This document shows positions 44,561 to 56,870 of a stretch of 64,000 nt of DNA, one piece after another; the stretch's first letter is position 1, and each line of letters opens with the position of its first letter. The position numbers and the translations under genes were made by a program. This DNA comes from Dipteris shenzhenensis (lineage: Eukaryota; Polypodiophyta; Polypodiopsida; Gleicheniales): NCBI GenBank assembly GCA_047967505.1, contig CM106538.1; one strand, given 5' to 3'. The notes beneath the pieces were generated by a model. It saw nothing but the letters and a program-made list of their open reading frames with translations. It ran no database searches and was not told the origin of the DNA.

Positions 44561-45711
44561 TGGATATGGGTGACCTGTGAATAATATGTGCCATATGTCA
44601 TTGTGTGGTGGTGTCTACTTGTTGACCAACCTTGGGTGATGATAAAATTAGTCGAAACCTGCTACCTAAAGAACCTTTTAGATTCCATCACCTCCTCCGT
44701 TATGAGGTGAGTCTCATCGTGGAGCCACTTTTTCTGATTGATGGTAACGTTTGCTTGCCTAGGTGGTTACTAGAGCTATGGGCGATGTGAATAGTGATTC
44801 GTGAAGGCCATAGGCCTTGCCCATGCACTCTATCAAGGCTTGATGATATGGACATTGTTGTCGGTTGGCTGTGGGAGATCACAGTAAAGGTGTTGATGGT
44901 GGCTCTTACTTCTAGCTGCTGATGCTACTGATGAGGCTACTTGCATGCAAGATTGCACTGCTATCCTCAGGTTCGTGTGCATGTTTGAGGCTCACTTGCT
45001 CTTTAGTCCCATTAGTGTGGCTTCATGACATGTGTAGCTAGGTGTTGAAGGAGTCATTGGAGTGGCATTGGAGGAGTCCGTTATGTGCTTGCCATCGTAT
45101 AGTTACGTAGTGTGTGTAACTACCCTGTGAGCTTGAGTAGAGTGCTTGTGTAGGTCATAGTAATCCCTTGCTGCTTGGCATTGCTTGTTGGTAGTCAATT
45201 GTGGTTTATGGTAGAGTCGATGCTAAAGGGCTTCCATTTAGGGCTAGGGTCATTTGCTTGTTGTGAGAGGCCATGAACTTCTAGCTGGTAGCTGATGTAG
45301 GCACTGCTTGAGTCATTGTGGAGGCCGAAGTCATTGTAGATGTTGTAGGCTCCTTTGTTGGTTGTGTGTTGTATGCTTACTAAGTTTGGTCCTTAGCTTG
45401 TAGGCTAGAATAGTACTGATCTCGATCTCTTTGTCTCTCAGATCTTGATAGGATAGGATTATTTTTCTAAGGAGACACCTCTCTCTCTCTCAGTGAAAGA
45501 ATAGAACTGTATTCAAAGATCTCTCAAGCAACAAATGAACATGAATGGAAATGGAAATGGATGGAAATGCCTCTCTGAAGGAACTTTCTCACATGGATGG
45601 AATTTCTCTACCAGAAGAGATTAGAATGAACTCCAAATTGCTCAAGAACTCTCAAACTCAATCTCTCATGCACTCTTGCAAGGATGGCGCCTCAGCGAAA
45701 GGTAAAGCCAT
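44561..45711. other. Unassigned, GTTG-rich
   Basis: No recognised coding. The right end (45480-45711) may be the leader of a minus-strand LTR element whose LTR follows. Confidence 0.4.
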
Positions 45712-45946
45712 GATTTGATACCATGAACAAATATGGAGAGAGGAGATGAGAAGAGTGGAGATAAGGAGAGAGGGAACAGGTAGAGAGCACACCACAAAAT
45801 GACTAGTTGTACACTAGATTTAATTGAAAGTAAAGAATATATATACCCTTTAGGGTTAGGGCTTTTAACCCTTGTGACTTTTAGCACTCTATCTATTAGT
45901 GCTATGCACATGTGATAATAGATTATGTTGAGATGAATCCTCAACA
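45712..45946 (-). repeat. Candidate LTR (223 bp) with primer site, minus strand
   Basis: On the minus strand the block starts TGTTGAGG (45946) and ends TTTGTTCA (45724), then TGGTATCAAATC (45723-45712), a variant of the common primer site. TATATATA occurs inside. Terminal TGTTGA/TGAACA ends are LTR-like. No partner LTR was found in the window. Confidence 0.5.
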
Positions 45947-46256
45947 TCCATCAGAGCTGCTCAGCTCATTCCATCTCTCTCCAAAGTCTTATGCCTTAGT
46001 GTTGAAGTAGTCTACCATCCCGCTACCTATTTGTTCATTCATAATAGTTTTGCTAAAAGGTTCAAAGGTCTAAGATTCAACCCACAAGCTGCCTTTTAAC
46101 TCTTTTTAACTCAGTTTTCATTTACCTTAGGTCACAGGTTTAGTTTAGTTCACGTCTCCCTAACCCCAAGTTGGGCTGAACCTCTAGCCCAACCTAGGGG
46201 TTAGCTCTAAAAAGGGAGTGCATAGGCCACCATGGAACTTCCCAATCAAGAACCTT

Positions 46257-46440
46257 GAATCAAGTCCATCTAGCAAGGTCTCTTACTCGACCATTGTAGC
46301 CCTCCCATTGCCTTCCCCCTATGCAAGGTTTCAAAAGCAAAGGATCATTACTTGACCATTGCGACCCTCCCATCACTTTCTCTCTATGCAAGGTTTCAAA
46401 AGCAAAGGATCATTTCACACCCACAAGATCACATCTATTA
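46257..46440. repeat. 65-bp tandem duplication
   Basis: ATGCAAGGTTTCAAAAGCAA occurs at 46321 and 46386, within a duplicated block that also contains GACCCTCCCAT. Confidence 0.9.
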
Positions 46441-47258
46441 CCTACCGTAGGAAATACAAGAGCTTAAGCTCCAACTTGCAGCACTTGGAAGGAAGGTACA
46501 TGACATGGAGAGTAGTGGAAAAGAAGAAATTGTGGCAAAAGTACTGCACAAATGCAATGTAACTCCACTAGCACCACAATTGGTCTCCACGGTTAAGGAG
46601 ATGATCACTAATCAAGTAAGTCTATCAAAGAAGAAATGAATTTTTTAAAAAGAAAAGAAAGAAGAGATGATTTCTTTTTGATGCTAGCAATACAATAAAT
46701 AAAGTGGATCTTTATACCAAAGTAAAAGAGTAGGAATCTAGAGTGAAAAATAGAACGATCTTATGCATTGGGTGGTTGAAAGATGGTTGCGTTCATGATG
46801 ATGAGGAGAAAGACATAGATGATATAACCATATGCCTTAAGTTTTGCAAGCATAGGTATATTTCAAAGGAGGGTAGTAAGAGTTAATATCCTTAGAAAAA
46901 CACATAAACTCAAGGGTATAAAGAATTGGATATCTAAGGAGCTCACCCTGATCCAACTCAAACAAAGAAATAGTAAACTCACCAAAGTTAAAGAAGCACC
47001 ACAAAGTAGGAAAATTGGTGGTTTATTGAGACGGGCAAGCATTCATTAGAGACTTTAAATCCAAACCCAAAGACTCTCAATCTTAAACTGATGTTATGAA
47101 GGCCACCTTATAATAGTATCAAAATGTAGTTATGTCGTGTAGTACTAGGGAGGAATTAGCTTTGTGCACTCCCTTGACTGTTTGGTTATCCAAATGTGGT
47201 AATTCACTATTTAGTTGGTTCTACTTTCTCTCGTAGACCCATGAGGTCTTTTATAGAC

Positions 47259-47259
<1 letters not shown>
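46441..47259. other. Unassigned
   Basis: AT-rich with no recognised family. It might be leader sequence of the copia element to its right. Confidence 0.35.

Positions 47260-47303
<44 letters not shown>
47260..47303. repeat. (CT)n microsatellite
   Basis: About 21 CT units, then CCCCCTTCCCC. Confidence 0.98.
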
Positions 47304-47305
<2 letters not shown>

Positions 47306-47459
47306 CCTTCCCCTTGGATTATAATAAGGAAACTATGAAGCATCATGATTGGCTTGTAGAAGACTCCATTATCAAGTCCCATTACTCTGAAGAAGAGAAT
47401 TTTCAAAAGCGATGATGAGGACATATAGGTGTATGAATGGGAAGAGAAGGATGCATGAC

Positions 47460-49650
47460 TATTGGATATCATGAGGATGATGATAATAGATAGTAAAATA
47501 CCACTTATCTAGATGGCTACAACTACAATTGATGCATGGGAGATCCTTCGAGACCAGTTTGATGCTATGACCCATGTGTTCATTATCTTTAGCCTCAACT
47601 CCTCAACCTACGATTTAGTGACAGAGATTCAGTGATGGGTCATATCACTAAGATTAAGGAGAGTGATGATATTTGTGGGCTGGATCCAAAACTAGGTTGG
47701 ATACTCACTAACTGTAATGCTGCTGAACCAACTTCCTTCTACTCACCAAAATTTTGTCACAATGCTCACTCTTGGTGAGGCGTAAACTGACAACCTTCAA
47801 GGAGGTGAACTCATTTTGTTGATTCAAGAATAGATGAGGCAAGATCTATATTGAGGAGGGCATTGGTGGCCCAAGGGAAGGGCAAGAAGAAAAAGACCTA
47901 GGGTGGTGAGCCCATGGGATAATAAACGAGAGAGGTTTCATTCCTTTTTCTATTCATGATAGTGTGGGCAAAACTTTAAATGATGTCTTGTATGTGCAAA
48001 TTCATGCAAACAATTTGCTTTTAGTCTATACCATGACTAGGAAGAAGCAAGTTTTGTTGAGAATTGGCAAAACAAGGAGATTATGGCTTGTGGATTGGGG
48101 AAGGTAGGCCTTTACAAGATAAATGCATTCCTTGCTTGTGATTGGTGAGCATGATATGGCGCAGGCACTTCAGGCACATACCTCTCATTGGAGTGCAACA
48201 GTGAGCACTGACAAAAGTGGAGAGTATGTGGATAAGCAGAGTGGGATCAAGAGACAAATGGAAATTTCTCTCTCTTCTACAAAATAGTGTGGTAGAGTGC
48301 AAGAACTGATTCATTATGGAAATGGCAAGAGCATGTTAGAGGCAAAGAACCTGACTAGGATTTACAAGGCTAAGGTCCTTCAAATATAGTGGTCCATTTC
48401 ATCAATAGGATAAAGATGAGAGAGCTTGAGGAGTTATGCCAAGGAGGCTTATTCAATTGTATCCTATCATGGGTAGCCACTATTATTGTAGATGGACATG
48501 AAGTCCACATTCATTAATGGGGAGATTTAGGAGGAGGAAGAGGAGCTATATGTTGAGCAGCCTCCAAGCTATGAGGTGAATGGGAAGCACTTGTTGTGCA
48601 AGTTAAAAAAGGTGTTGTACGAGCTTAAAAAATTGCCAAGGGATTGGTATCATAGGATGAATCAATTCTTCACCACTTCCAGACTCACTCCCAGCTCATT
48701 GGACACCAATCTCTACACATTGTATAAAGTGATCTTGTCTTACTCTCATTATATTATATCTTAATGACCTCATCCCCTATACAAGCCATCATAACATGAT
48801 TGGAGATACGGAGGTCATGATTCAAAATAATTTGAGATAATGGATCTTGGGGAGATTCATTGCTTCCTTCATATTGAGATTCAAAGGATGGTTGATGGAA
48901 TATTTCTTAGCCATGAGTGGTATTGTTTGGAGCTTTTGTAGAGACTCCATAAGTTACTTTGATGAATCTAGGGAATAAGCTTTCCAAATAAGTTCTCCCA
49001 CGGTGGTGGCACATGATAACATCTATTGGTGGGTGTCTTCTCTATCTCACCAGCACCACATGCCCAAACATATCTTTGCAATCGAGCTCCTCAATCACCA
49101 CACTAGACACATTGGTTTGCAAGATTGAGAGTTCTTTGATATTTGAAGGGAACTTAAGATTATTGTATCTTGTACTTTCAAAGGGGTGAGCTGGAAGGAT
49201 ACACTAACATGGATTGGGAAGGAGATGCTGATAATCAATAGTGAACTATAGTGTATTGCTTCTTGCTTGGATCATAACCCATTTCTCCATCAAGTAAGAA
49301 ATTGTAGATGGTGATAGTCTCATTGACAAAAGTAGAGACTTGCCACACTATGAGACATGCACATCTTTTTGGCTTAGATAGTTGTTATCAAACGTGGGAC
49401 ACACAAAAGATGATCTAGTAGCAATCTAGTGTGATAGCAAGAGTTGCATTGCTATTGCACACAATCCACTATTCCATGATCACACATGCCATTTATCCAT
49501 AAGCTGATTGAAGCTCAAATAGTAGGGTTTGCTCGGTGTTTGACAAAGGGGAATGTAGTTGATCTCTTGATGAAGGTTTAGGAGCAACTTGAATATCTTC
49601 TTCAATATGTGGATATATGCCCATAGCCAAGCATTGAGAGGCGATGTTGA
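47460..49650 (+). pseudogene. Decayed Ty1/copia element (gag, RT, RNase H pieces)
   Basis: A gag piece AWEILRDQFDAMTH lies near 47528-47570. The RT piece HLLCKLKKVLYELKKLPRDW then NLYTLYK lies at 48585-48730 and matches the copia CKLKKSLYGLKQ block. Then MDLGEIHCFLHIEIQRM lies near 48840-48890. An RNase H end piece (CDSKSCIAIAHNPLFHDHT) lies near 49430-49490, followed by ARCLTKGNVVDLL. Integrase is not recognised. Heavily mutated; no LTRs identified. Confidence 0.75.
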
Positions 49651-51230
49651 AAGATGGCATTGTCTTCCTGTCTGTTTACGAGGACATTAGGGCTGCCTAA
49701 GGTTTTTAATTGTGGTGTTATTATGCCAAGAAATGAGAAAATCCTTTTTTTTGAAAGCCACCAAGATGGGAGGAAATTCTTGAGGGAAAATGCATACACA
49801 TTTGCAACTTTTTGGATGTCATCATGATGTGTGCAAGGATATTTTCATAGTCAACACTGAGACACTTGTGATATTTTCATAGTCAATACTGAGACACTGA
49901 GACCAACAATACAAAGTGCAGACTTTTACCTAATTAAATGCACTGCAAAAAAAGTAGTCTAATGAGGACTATGTTGATGATTGGGAAATGCCACTAGGAA
50001 GGGATCTTATATCATCAAGGGACAATTCTACAAACAAAAAAATTACTAGTCCTAACTCCTCACAAATGAGCTGATAGTCCACATACTTTCACACCCTATG
50101 CATTGCATGAAGATACCTATGGGAGTATTCCAAAATGAAGTCAATGTTTTCAATCACTCCAAAGACAATACTTATGAGGGAAAATATAACAACATGCCCT
50201 TTGATGTTGATAGGTAACTATCTATTCATTTGTGAGCTTGACACCATTGCCATGTGCTTGCGTTTCTCATATTTCTCTATCTACTTGCTATTAGATTTCA
50301 CAAATTTCTATTGGATTAACCTAGTAGGGAGAACTTAACCCAAAGGGATTTCATGCTCTTGGCACATCCATGTAAAAAGTAGAGATATGCTCTTCAATAT
50401 TGAGGAGTACTCCAAGAAGATGACATGAACTGAAACAAATGATTAATGAACCTAGAGGAAGCAAAAATCTCAATTTATCTAAAAGGGCAATATACAAGAG
50501 CATATATCAAATTGAAACCCTAAACAATTTATTTTGAGTATTATACCTTATTCTCCTACCTATCGATGTGATTGGAGTAGCAATATCTCAATCAATCTAA
50601 AAGGTCAATCTACAAGAGGGGGTATCAAATTGAAACTCTAGACAATTTATTATTGTATGTACATCCTTGAAGAAAACTAGCTCGTTACCCAATGTGAATC
50701 TTGCTTGATGACATTGCTCTCGAGCCATTATGTTTGTCTCTTTGTGATGTGCAAAAGCACAGAATTTTGTCAACTTTTATTCTTTAAAAAGTGCTCCAAA
50801 CAAAACTTTGGATCAAGCTAGAAATCCAAAAATGTAGGAGCATCTTTCCTAATTTATACAAAAGGGGCATTTAGATCTAACACAATTTCTCTCCAATCTT
50901 TGTGGACATGTCTTGGGACAATATTTGGTGGGGTTCTAGGTAGGCATAATAGTTGAATGTGATCCATTACTGATGCCTACCAGTCCATATGGCTATGTTT
51001 GAAGTCTCTCTACAATTCCCGCTGCCTTATATGAATGCGGTCCCATTTGCTCAATTTCTTTGCCTAATTGATCACTTTTGCTTGGGTATGCTTTTGTAGA
51101 TTTGCATCATTTTTTGAATAAGTTCCACTAACATCATGCATACCTATAAAAATATGTTGGTTTAATGGTGTTTAGAACAAAGCTTCATGTGCATTAGAAT
51201 GAGCCATATAATAGGCATATAATGTTAGAC
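49651..51230. other. Unassigned, with short duplications
   Basis: A 120-bp-spaced duplication (CTCAATTTATCTAAAAGG and CTCAATCAATCTAAAAGG, near 50468 and 50588) is present. No coding recognised. Confidence 0.45.
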
Positions 51231-51234
51231 ATAC

Positions 51235-51390
51235 AAGATTAGGTCTACATATAATATTAGACCTATAAAATTAGACTTATAAAATTGGAATGAGCCATGT
51301 AAAATCAAAATGATCTGTATAAAATAAAAATGAGCCATATAAACTCAAAATGAGCCATTTATAATTAGAACAAGACATATACAATTGGAA
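51235..51390. repeat. Minisatellite-like repeats of ATGAGCCATATAAAAT
   Basis: Six or so units of 20-25 bases based on AAATGAGCCATATAAA, with substitutions. Confidence 0.75.
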
Positions 51391-51539
51391 CGTGCATGTG
51401 CTCCATTACTTTGAGCAATATTAGTCGCAATATCTGATACTTTGCTAAGAGTTGCAGAGGGATGTGGTAGGATAGTAGTGGAATTTATCTTGATTTAGGA
51501 GCACATATCTTCAACATCAATGTTAGACACCAGCATCGC

Positions 51540-54500
51540 CTCCTTCTAAGGAGAGGCTCGGAGGTGTGGTGGCCTATAGTAGGCAAGAGTGGAGGGTTTT
51601 GCATGCAGTTTCAGAGGTAGTGGCCATAGATGTCTACAATCAGGGGGAGATCACCATAAGAATGACAACATGTATGGGTCTATGTTTTAGTGACTCTAGG
51701 ATAGGGATTTGGAATGTTTATGCTATGACTTGTAGACAACAATGTCCCACGCTCTAGAGGTGGTTGACTAGGAGCCTCCTAGATGTGGAGTCTTGGATTA
51801 TTGGAGCTGACTTCAACAACGTAGAGTTTGGGGAGCGTGGAGCTTTCTTCTTAGAGATTTTGAAACTTGAGAGGAGTGCATGGAGCAATTGATTTTCACA
51901 ATTTGTGGTAGGGACCCTTGGTAGGAGCCAAAGTTTTCTAGACTTCTAGGTGGCCTTTGTTTCTGCTTCAAGCAACATTGTCATGATGGAACTCTAGAGA
52001 GGCTAGACATGTTCTATGTAGGTGATTGGGAGACACATGGGGGTGGAGTCACTAGCATTTTTGTAGGTACCATGATGTTCGACCACTCCTTGGTTGTTCT
52101 TCACCTTGAGTAGCCTCATCGTGGGCTCCCTTAAAGAGGGATCCACATTGCATATGCCTTGTTGTTGCAGGATGAGATACATGAGTTGGTCACAGAGATT
52201 TGGCAGTAGCCCGAAACAAATTTGGGGGGAAGTTGGGCCTTGTGGGTAGCACATGTGATCCAAAGGACAAGTAAGGAGATTTAGCCTCAGGCTCTCCACT
52301 ATTGCCACCTCCTTCAAGCACATGAGAGAGCATTGAGATATGACCTAGCTTCCATCGAGTGCCTCAAGGAGATGGACCTAGGTTTGCAGTGGCTTTCCTA
52401 TCAACATGAGCACATGCACCTTGACCTATAGGACAGGGAGGTCCATCATGCAAAGTTCACTTATCACTCATCTAGGGCTCGATGGGTACAACAGGTTGAC
52501 ATGATGACCAAAAAGTTATTTTAGACCAAGTGGCCTTGGTTAGTGGGAGCAATATTCTAGAGACTGAGAGATGTTGGCGGTCAGATGATACACTTAGATC
52601 CATAGGAGGTTCTAGAGATGACTACAGATGTCTATCAGAGTTTGCTTCAGTCCAAGGAGGCATCCCCCCTTATGCATGTAGTTCAAGAGTCTATTTGGGC
52701 CCACATCCTAGTAGTGGTATCTAAGAGCATGAGCAGATAGCTAGAGATACCTTTCAAGGATGAGGATCTTTTGGAGGCCATCAAGACCCTATCTCCATAA
52801 AAGTGCCCTAGAGATGATGGATTGACATCGTCATTCTTTAAGTGTGTCTTGGAGTGCATCCACCATAGGATGGATCCATGATAGTGGAGAGTAGCAATTA
52901 CTCTATTAGACACCATGTACAAGATCTTTGCCAAGTTCTTGATTTTGTGGTTGTGGCCTCATCTAGTGGATATCATTCATGGCACACAGATAGGGATTGT
53001 TTAGGAGCACAGCATCCAAAACAACATCTTCACCTTTTGGGAGGCACTGGACTGGGCCCAAGAGGAGTCCTAGCCTTTCATTGTACTTTTATTGGATTTT
53101 GAGAAGGCTTACAACTAGATGGAGTGGTATGTCATAGAGGGCACCAGGTCTATTCAGACAAATAGATCAGAGGGGTCTCAACCTTGTATGCAGGGAGCTC
53201 CAACCAAATGCTTATTGGCATCCATATGGGTGAGGACTTCTCTCTCTCCCAATCAGTTTGGCAAGGCATTCCACTCCCCCCTTTTCTCTTCTTTTTTGTT
53301 GCAGAGGTATTGGGAAATTTTTTGTGCTCTTAGACCATTGGCCTGGGATAAAGCCTCCCAATTCGACAAAAGAAGGAGTTGCAGAAGTAGAGTTTACAAA
53401 TGACATGGCACTTTATGTGGAGGGTTTTGTAGAGAGCCTTGAGGTGATCAAGGAGGCTCTAGCCACATACTGCAAGGCCTTTGGGGCCAAAATCACTTGG
53501 ACCAAATTATCTTGTCTTCCTTACAACAATTGAAGGGATCGAAGAGGTTTGAGATTGGGGGACTACCCTTGGTCTTAAGTCGATTCTGTAGGGATAGATT
53601 GTGAGATACTAGGGGTTCTAGGTAGACATGGATGCATCAATAGAGTAGTAGCGACTGTGTAGATCAAGCTTCTTTATTGAAGCTTGGGCAAATGCTCCCA
53701 AGAAAGTAGGGCCTTGGTGGCTAACTAGGTCCTTCTTGCCATAGCCTAGTACATAGCCATGTGCTGGTGCTTTCATGGGGGCTACATGGGTCAATGGATC
53801 AGCTTAGTCACTTGGTGCACAACTTCTTATGGGCAGGATCAGATGGAACGTGAAACACTAGAGCCAGAGTGGCATGACACATTGTAATTTTACCACCAGC
53901 CCACATAGTTCTTGGTATCATAGACCCAAAGATACAAAGCAGAGCCCGCCTAGACAAGCTGGTGGTATGTGGTCTCACCCCAGGCTCTGAGCCTTGGAAG
54001 CACTTGCTTTAGCAAAGGGCTTCTTAGAAATACCCCTTGTGTAGGTGGCTAGTAGGAACAGTCCCATAGACATATTTTTTTGGAGCCCCCCTGCATAGGG
54101 AAGGCCCCACAAGGAGTTTGAGTGGAAGCCTATCATCTGGCACTGAGAGGTTTGGGATCTAGAGAAACATATGGTGGGGCAATGATCACATATTGGCCAA
54201 GCACAGTCCCTTGGAATTTGGAGATGGATCCCTTTTGATACATAGGATAGGGTGTAGACACTTCACTTCTAAAAAGGGTAGGTATACGGATGGTAGAGAT
54301 TGTCATGGTGATTCCCAACTCTTGGTGGGAGGGATTGAGCAACACCTAGACCCCCACCATTGGTCTAGACAATTCTCGAGAATAGAAGTGCCCTTTAGGA
54401 TTTAGTTCCTTTAGTAGTCATGGGATTATTACTGTCCTAGATACTACATGGTGGAGTTTGGGGGCCTCTTGTAGGCTGAGACAAAGAGGAACAATTGGGA

Positions 54501-54700
54501 TGAGGAGGTCTTAGATGGGCTAGGGTGCCAAAGAGTCAAGATTATGGGCCACTTGGGCAAGGTTTGGACTACCAACCTAGACATGGTCCTATCATATCAA
54601 GAGGTCACATCTTAGTTCATCAAGGTTTCATACTTGAATGGTGGCTCATGGGAGCTTGCTCATCGGCCAATGCTATTGCATATAAATTAGGTAACATGGC
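51540..54700 (+). pseudogene. Decayed LINE ORF2 (endonuclease and RT), plus strand
   Basis: Endonuclease: SRIGIWNVYAM and WIIGADFNNVEFGERG near 51690-51840 (family GDFN). RT: LLDTMYKIFAKFLILWLWPH near 52906-52965, FIVLLLDFEKAYN near 53078-53118 (DFEKAYD) and EFTNDMALYVEG near 53392-53430 (in place of FADD). Then KAFGAKITWTK. Stops are frequent. ORF1 to the left is not recognised. It is opposite in direction to LINEs 1-4. Confidence 0.82.
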
Positions 54701-55660
54701 ACACAAGCAAGACTTAAGTGAAATATTCCTTTTTAAAAAGAAAAATTTTGATACTTTCCATATCATAAGTATAATCAGTATAGCACAGTATCATTATGAA
54801 AAAATTGTCAAAATTTTTATATTGAAAATTTCAATCCAATGATATTCCGAGAGATCGCAATTTCTTAGCGCAACTAGAAAGTGTATGTGCACTCTCTCAC
54901 TCTGCAAGTGCATCCTCTTCCATATCAACACCCCTATTGTTTCATCATCATGAAGGTAATTGTCATGATTTGATAATGATTCAGAAGTGGATGATCCATC
55001 CTCTTTGATGCCATCAAAAGAACATTCTCTTCTCATCATTTAAGGTCAACACATGATAGTGCATGTTTCCCTTAGCCTTGGATATCAAGAATTGCATCCT
55101 CCTCCTCCCATAACTCGTGAATCTTTTATAAATGTGCAACCTTCACTTTGATTTGTTCTTAGGAGGAGTGGATGCACTACGTTCAACTCTTGAAGGTGAA
55201 GACACATGTGTCATTGAAGCAATCACAGATGAAAATAGTGCATCCATAGCTTGAATAGAAGTAGAATGAACATTAGAGCTACCTTGGCAGCTACTTTCAG
55301 CTCAATCCTCATGAATCATTATGGCTCATACGAGGACCCCGAAAGATTCCCTAGCTCATTATTATGTTTAAATAAGGAGACAAACACAGTACCAAAACTA
55401 ATTTCTAGGCTATATGAAGAGACTAAAAGCTATTTGGGTTTGTTTTGAGCCTACATTGTGAGGTGACCTAAAGGAAAATTCTTTTCCATGATTATCAGTT
55501 GAGATTGAGACTGACATGCTAAAGATCACAAGTAAGCACTAAGAGGAATTGGTGACCTAATAATAAGGAAATGTCCATATAGAAACCTTGGGCTATATAG
55601 AGACAAGGCATTCAAGGCTACCCTAAAAATGCAAACCAACAAAATATAACTAGTAGGAAA
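54701..55660. other. Unassigned
   Basis: No recognised domain on either strand; AT-rich. Confidence 0.4.
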
Positions 55661-55960
55661 AATGGAATTTTAAGATCCATGTTTGGAAAAGCAGATTTGA
55701 ATTTATTATACAAGAAAATATATACCATTGAATTGAATGATTTACTTAGTTGACTTGATTATGGAAAATTTTATTTGGATCCATATTTAAAAAGGCAGAT
55801 ATTATAATTTATTTTAGAAAATATTAAGCTTGGACTTGAAAAAGTTTTTATCTACACCTATTTTGCAAAAAACATTTTTAGGTCCGTATTTGGAAAATTA
55901 AAATTTATAATTTATTTTAAAGAATATAAACCCTAGGCTTGAAAATTTTGCTTATGATGA
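55661..55960. repeat. Degenerate ~120-bp repeats (GGATCCATATTTGGAAAA type)
   Basis: Three related blocks near 55673, 55778 and 55880 share GGATCCATATTT/GGTCCGTATTTGGAAAA, then TATAATTTATTTTA, then a CTTGGACTTGAAAA-like end. Confidence 0.6.
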
Positions 55961-56209
55961 TCTGATTATCTTAGCAAAATGTAAGCCTAATCCCTCGTTG
56001 TTTATTGTTCCCTGGAATTGACATCTACCTCCTCCCAACTCTAACATCCTCCAAATTTTGCTTTTACATACAAGATGGCAAGAAACCCCAAAAATTGAGT
56101 AAATTCTTAACATTTGTTTTTATTCTTTTCAATACAAATAATAACTAAATAGTATTTTTGATGCATGAAAAATTTTTAATTTTTTTCCCAAATGTCGAAA
56201 CACATCCTA

Positions 56210-56450
56210 GCTAATCCAATCTTGAGGATCGGATTAGCATGCAGATGCATGCTAATTGAATCCCTTGGGTTAGATTAGCATGCATCATTTGAGGGCGTCG
56301 AATGTCAATCTAATCTCAAGGAGTGGACTAGCATGGATATTCACACTAATTTAGTCTTGAGGATTAGATTTGCATGAATAAGCACAATAGTTTGATCCTC
56401 GAGGTTAGATTAGCATGAAGATGGAACTTGATCCAATGTGAGGATTTCCA
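56210..56450. repeat. Degenerate repeats of GGATTAGATTAGCATG
   Basis: At least five versions of the motif (GGATCGGATTAGCATG, GGTTAGATTAGCATG, GGAGTGGACTAGCATGG and others) with spacing near 60 bases. Further versions occur at 57465-57580 and 58735-58760. Confidence 0.7.
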
Positions 56451-56689
56451 TGTCACGAGTGATGGGGAACAAACTAAAGTTTAAATCGATCAATTAGTCA
56501 ATGCCTATTTGAATTTATTTCTTGATAACTAATAAAAGACACAAAATAATCCCACGCATTGTTAGAGCATGGATGAGCAACCAAAAAAAAATCAACAACA
56601 ATGAAAGAAAGCTCCAAGTCAAAAACATTCACTCCACCCAAAAGCATTGAAAGGTGCTTACTTTGCAATGTGTTTAAGGAAAGATGCAT

Positions 56690-56870
56690 TTGGGATTGAT
56701 AGTGCATCCTAGGTATAGAATCACTCACATAACAATCTACAAAATCTATTCAACTAAAAGAAATCTCTACGATACATTTTTGGATTGACAATGCATTATA
56801 GGTATAGAATCAATAGCAATGATCTGCAAAACTATTCCACTAAAAGAAAGCTCTTACTCTAAATCCCTTG
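56690..56870. repeat. ~90-bp tandem duplication
   Basis: GGATTGATAGTGCATCCTAG... and GGATTGACAATGCATTATAG... each continue into AGGTATAGAATCA and CTATTC(A/C)ACTAAAAGAAA. Confidence 0.8.

Noticed and set aside
52003-52323. Minus-strand frame in the plus-strand LINE (and 53212-53406)
   Set aside because: Antisense shadow of a decayed LINE ORF2; no recognised domain.
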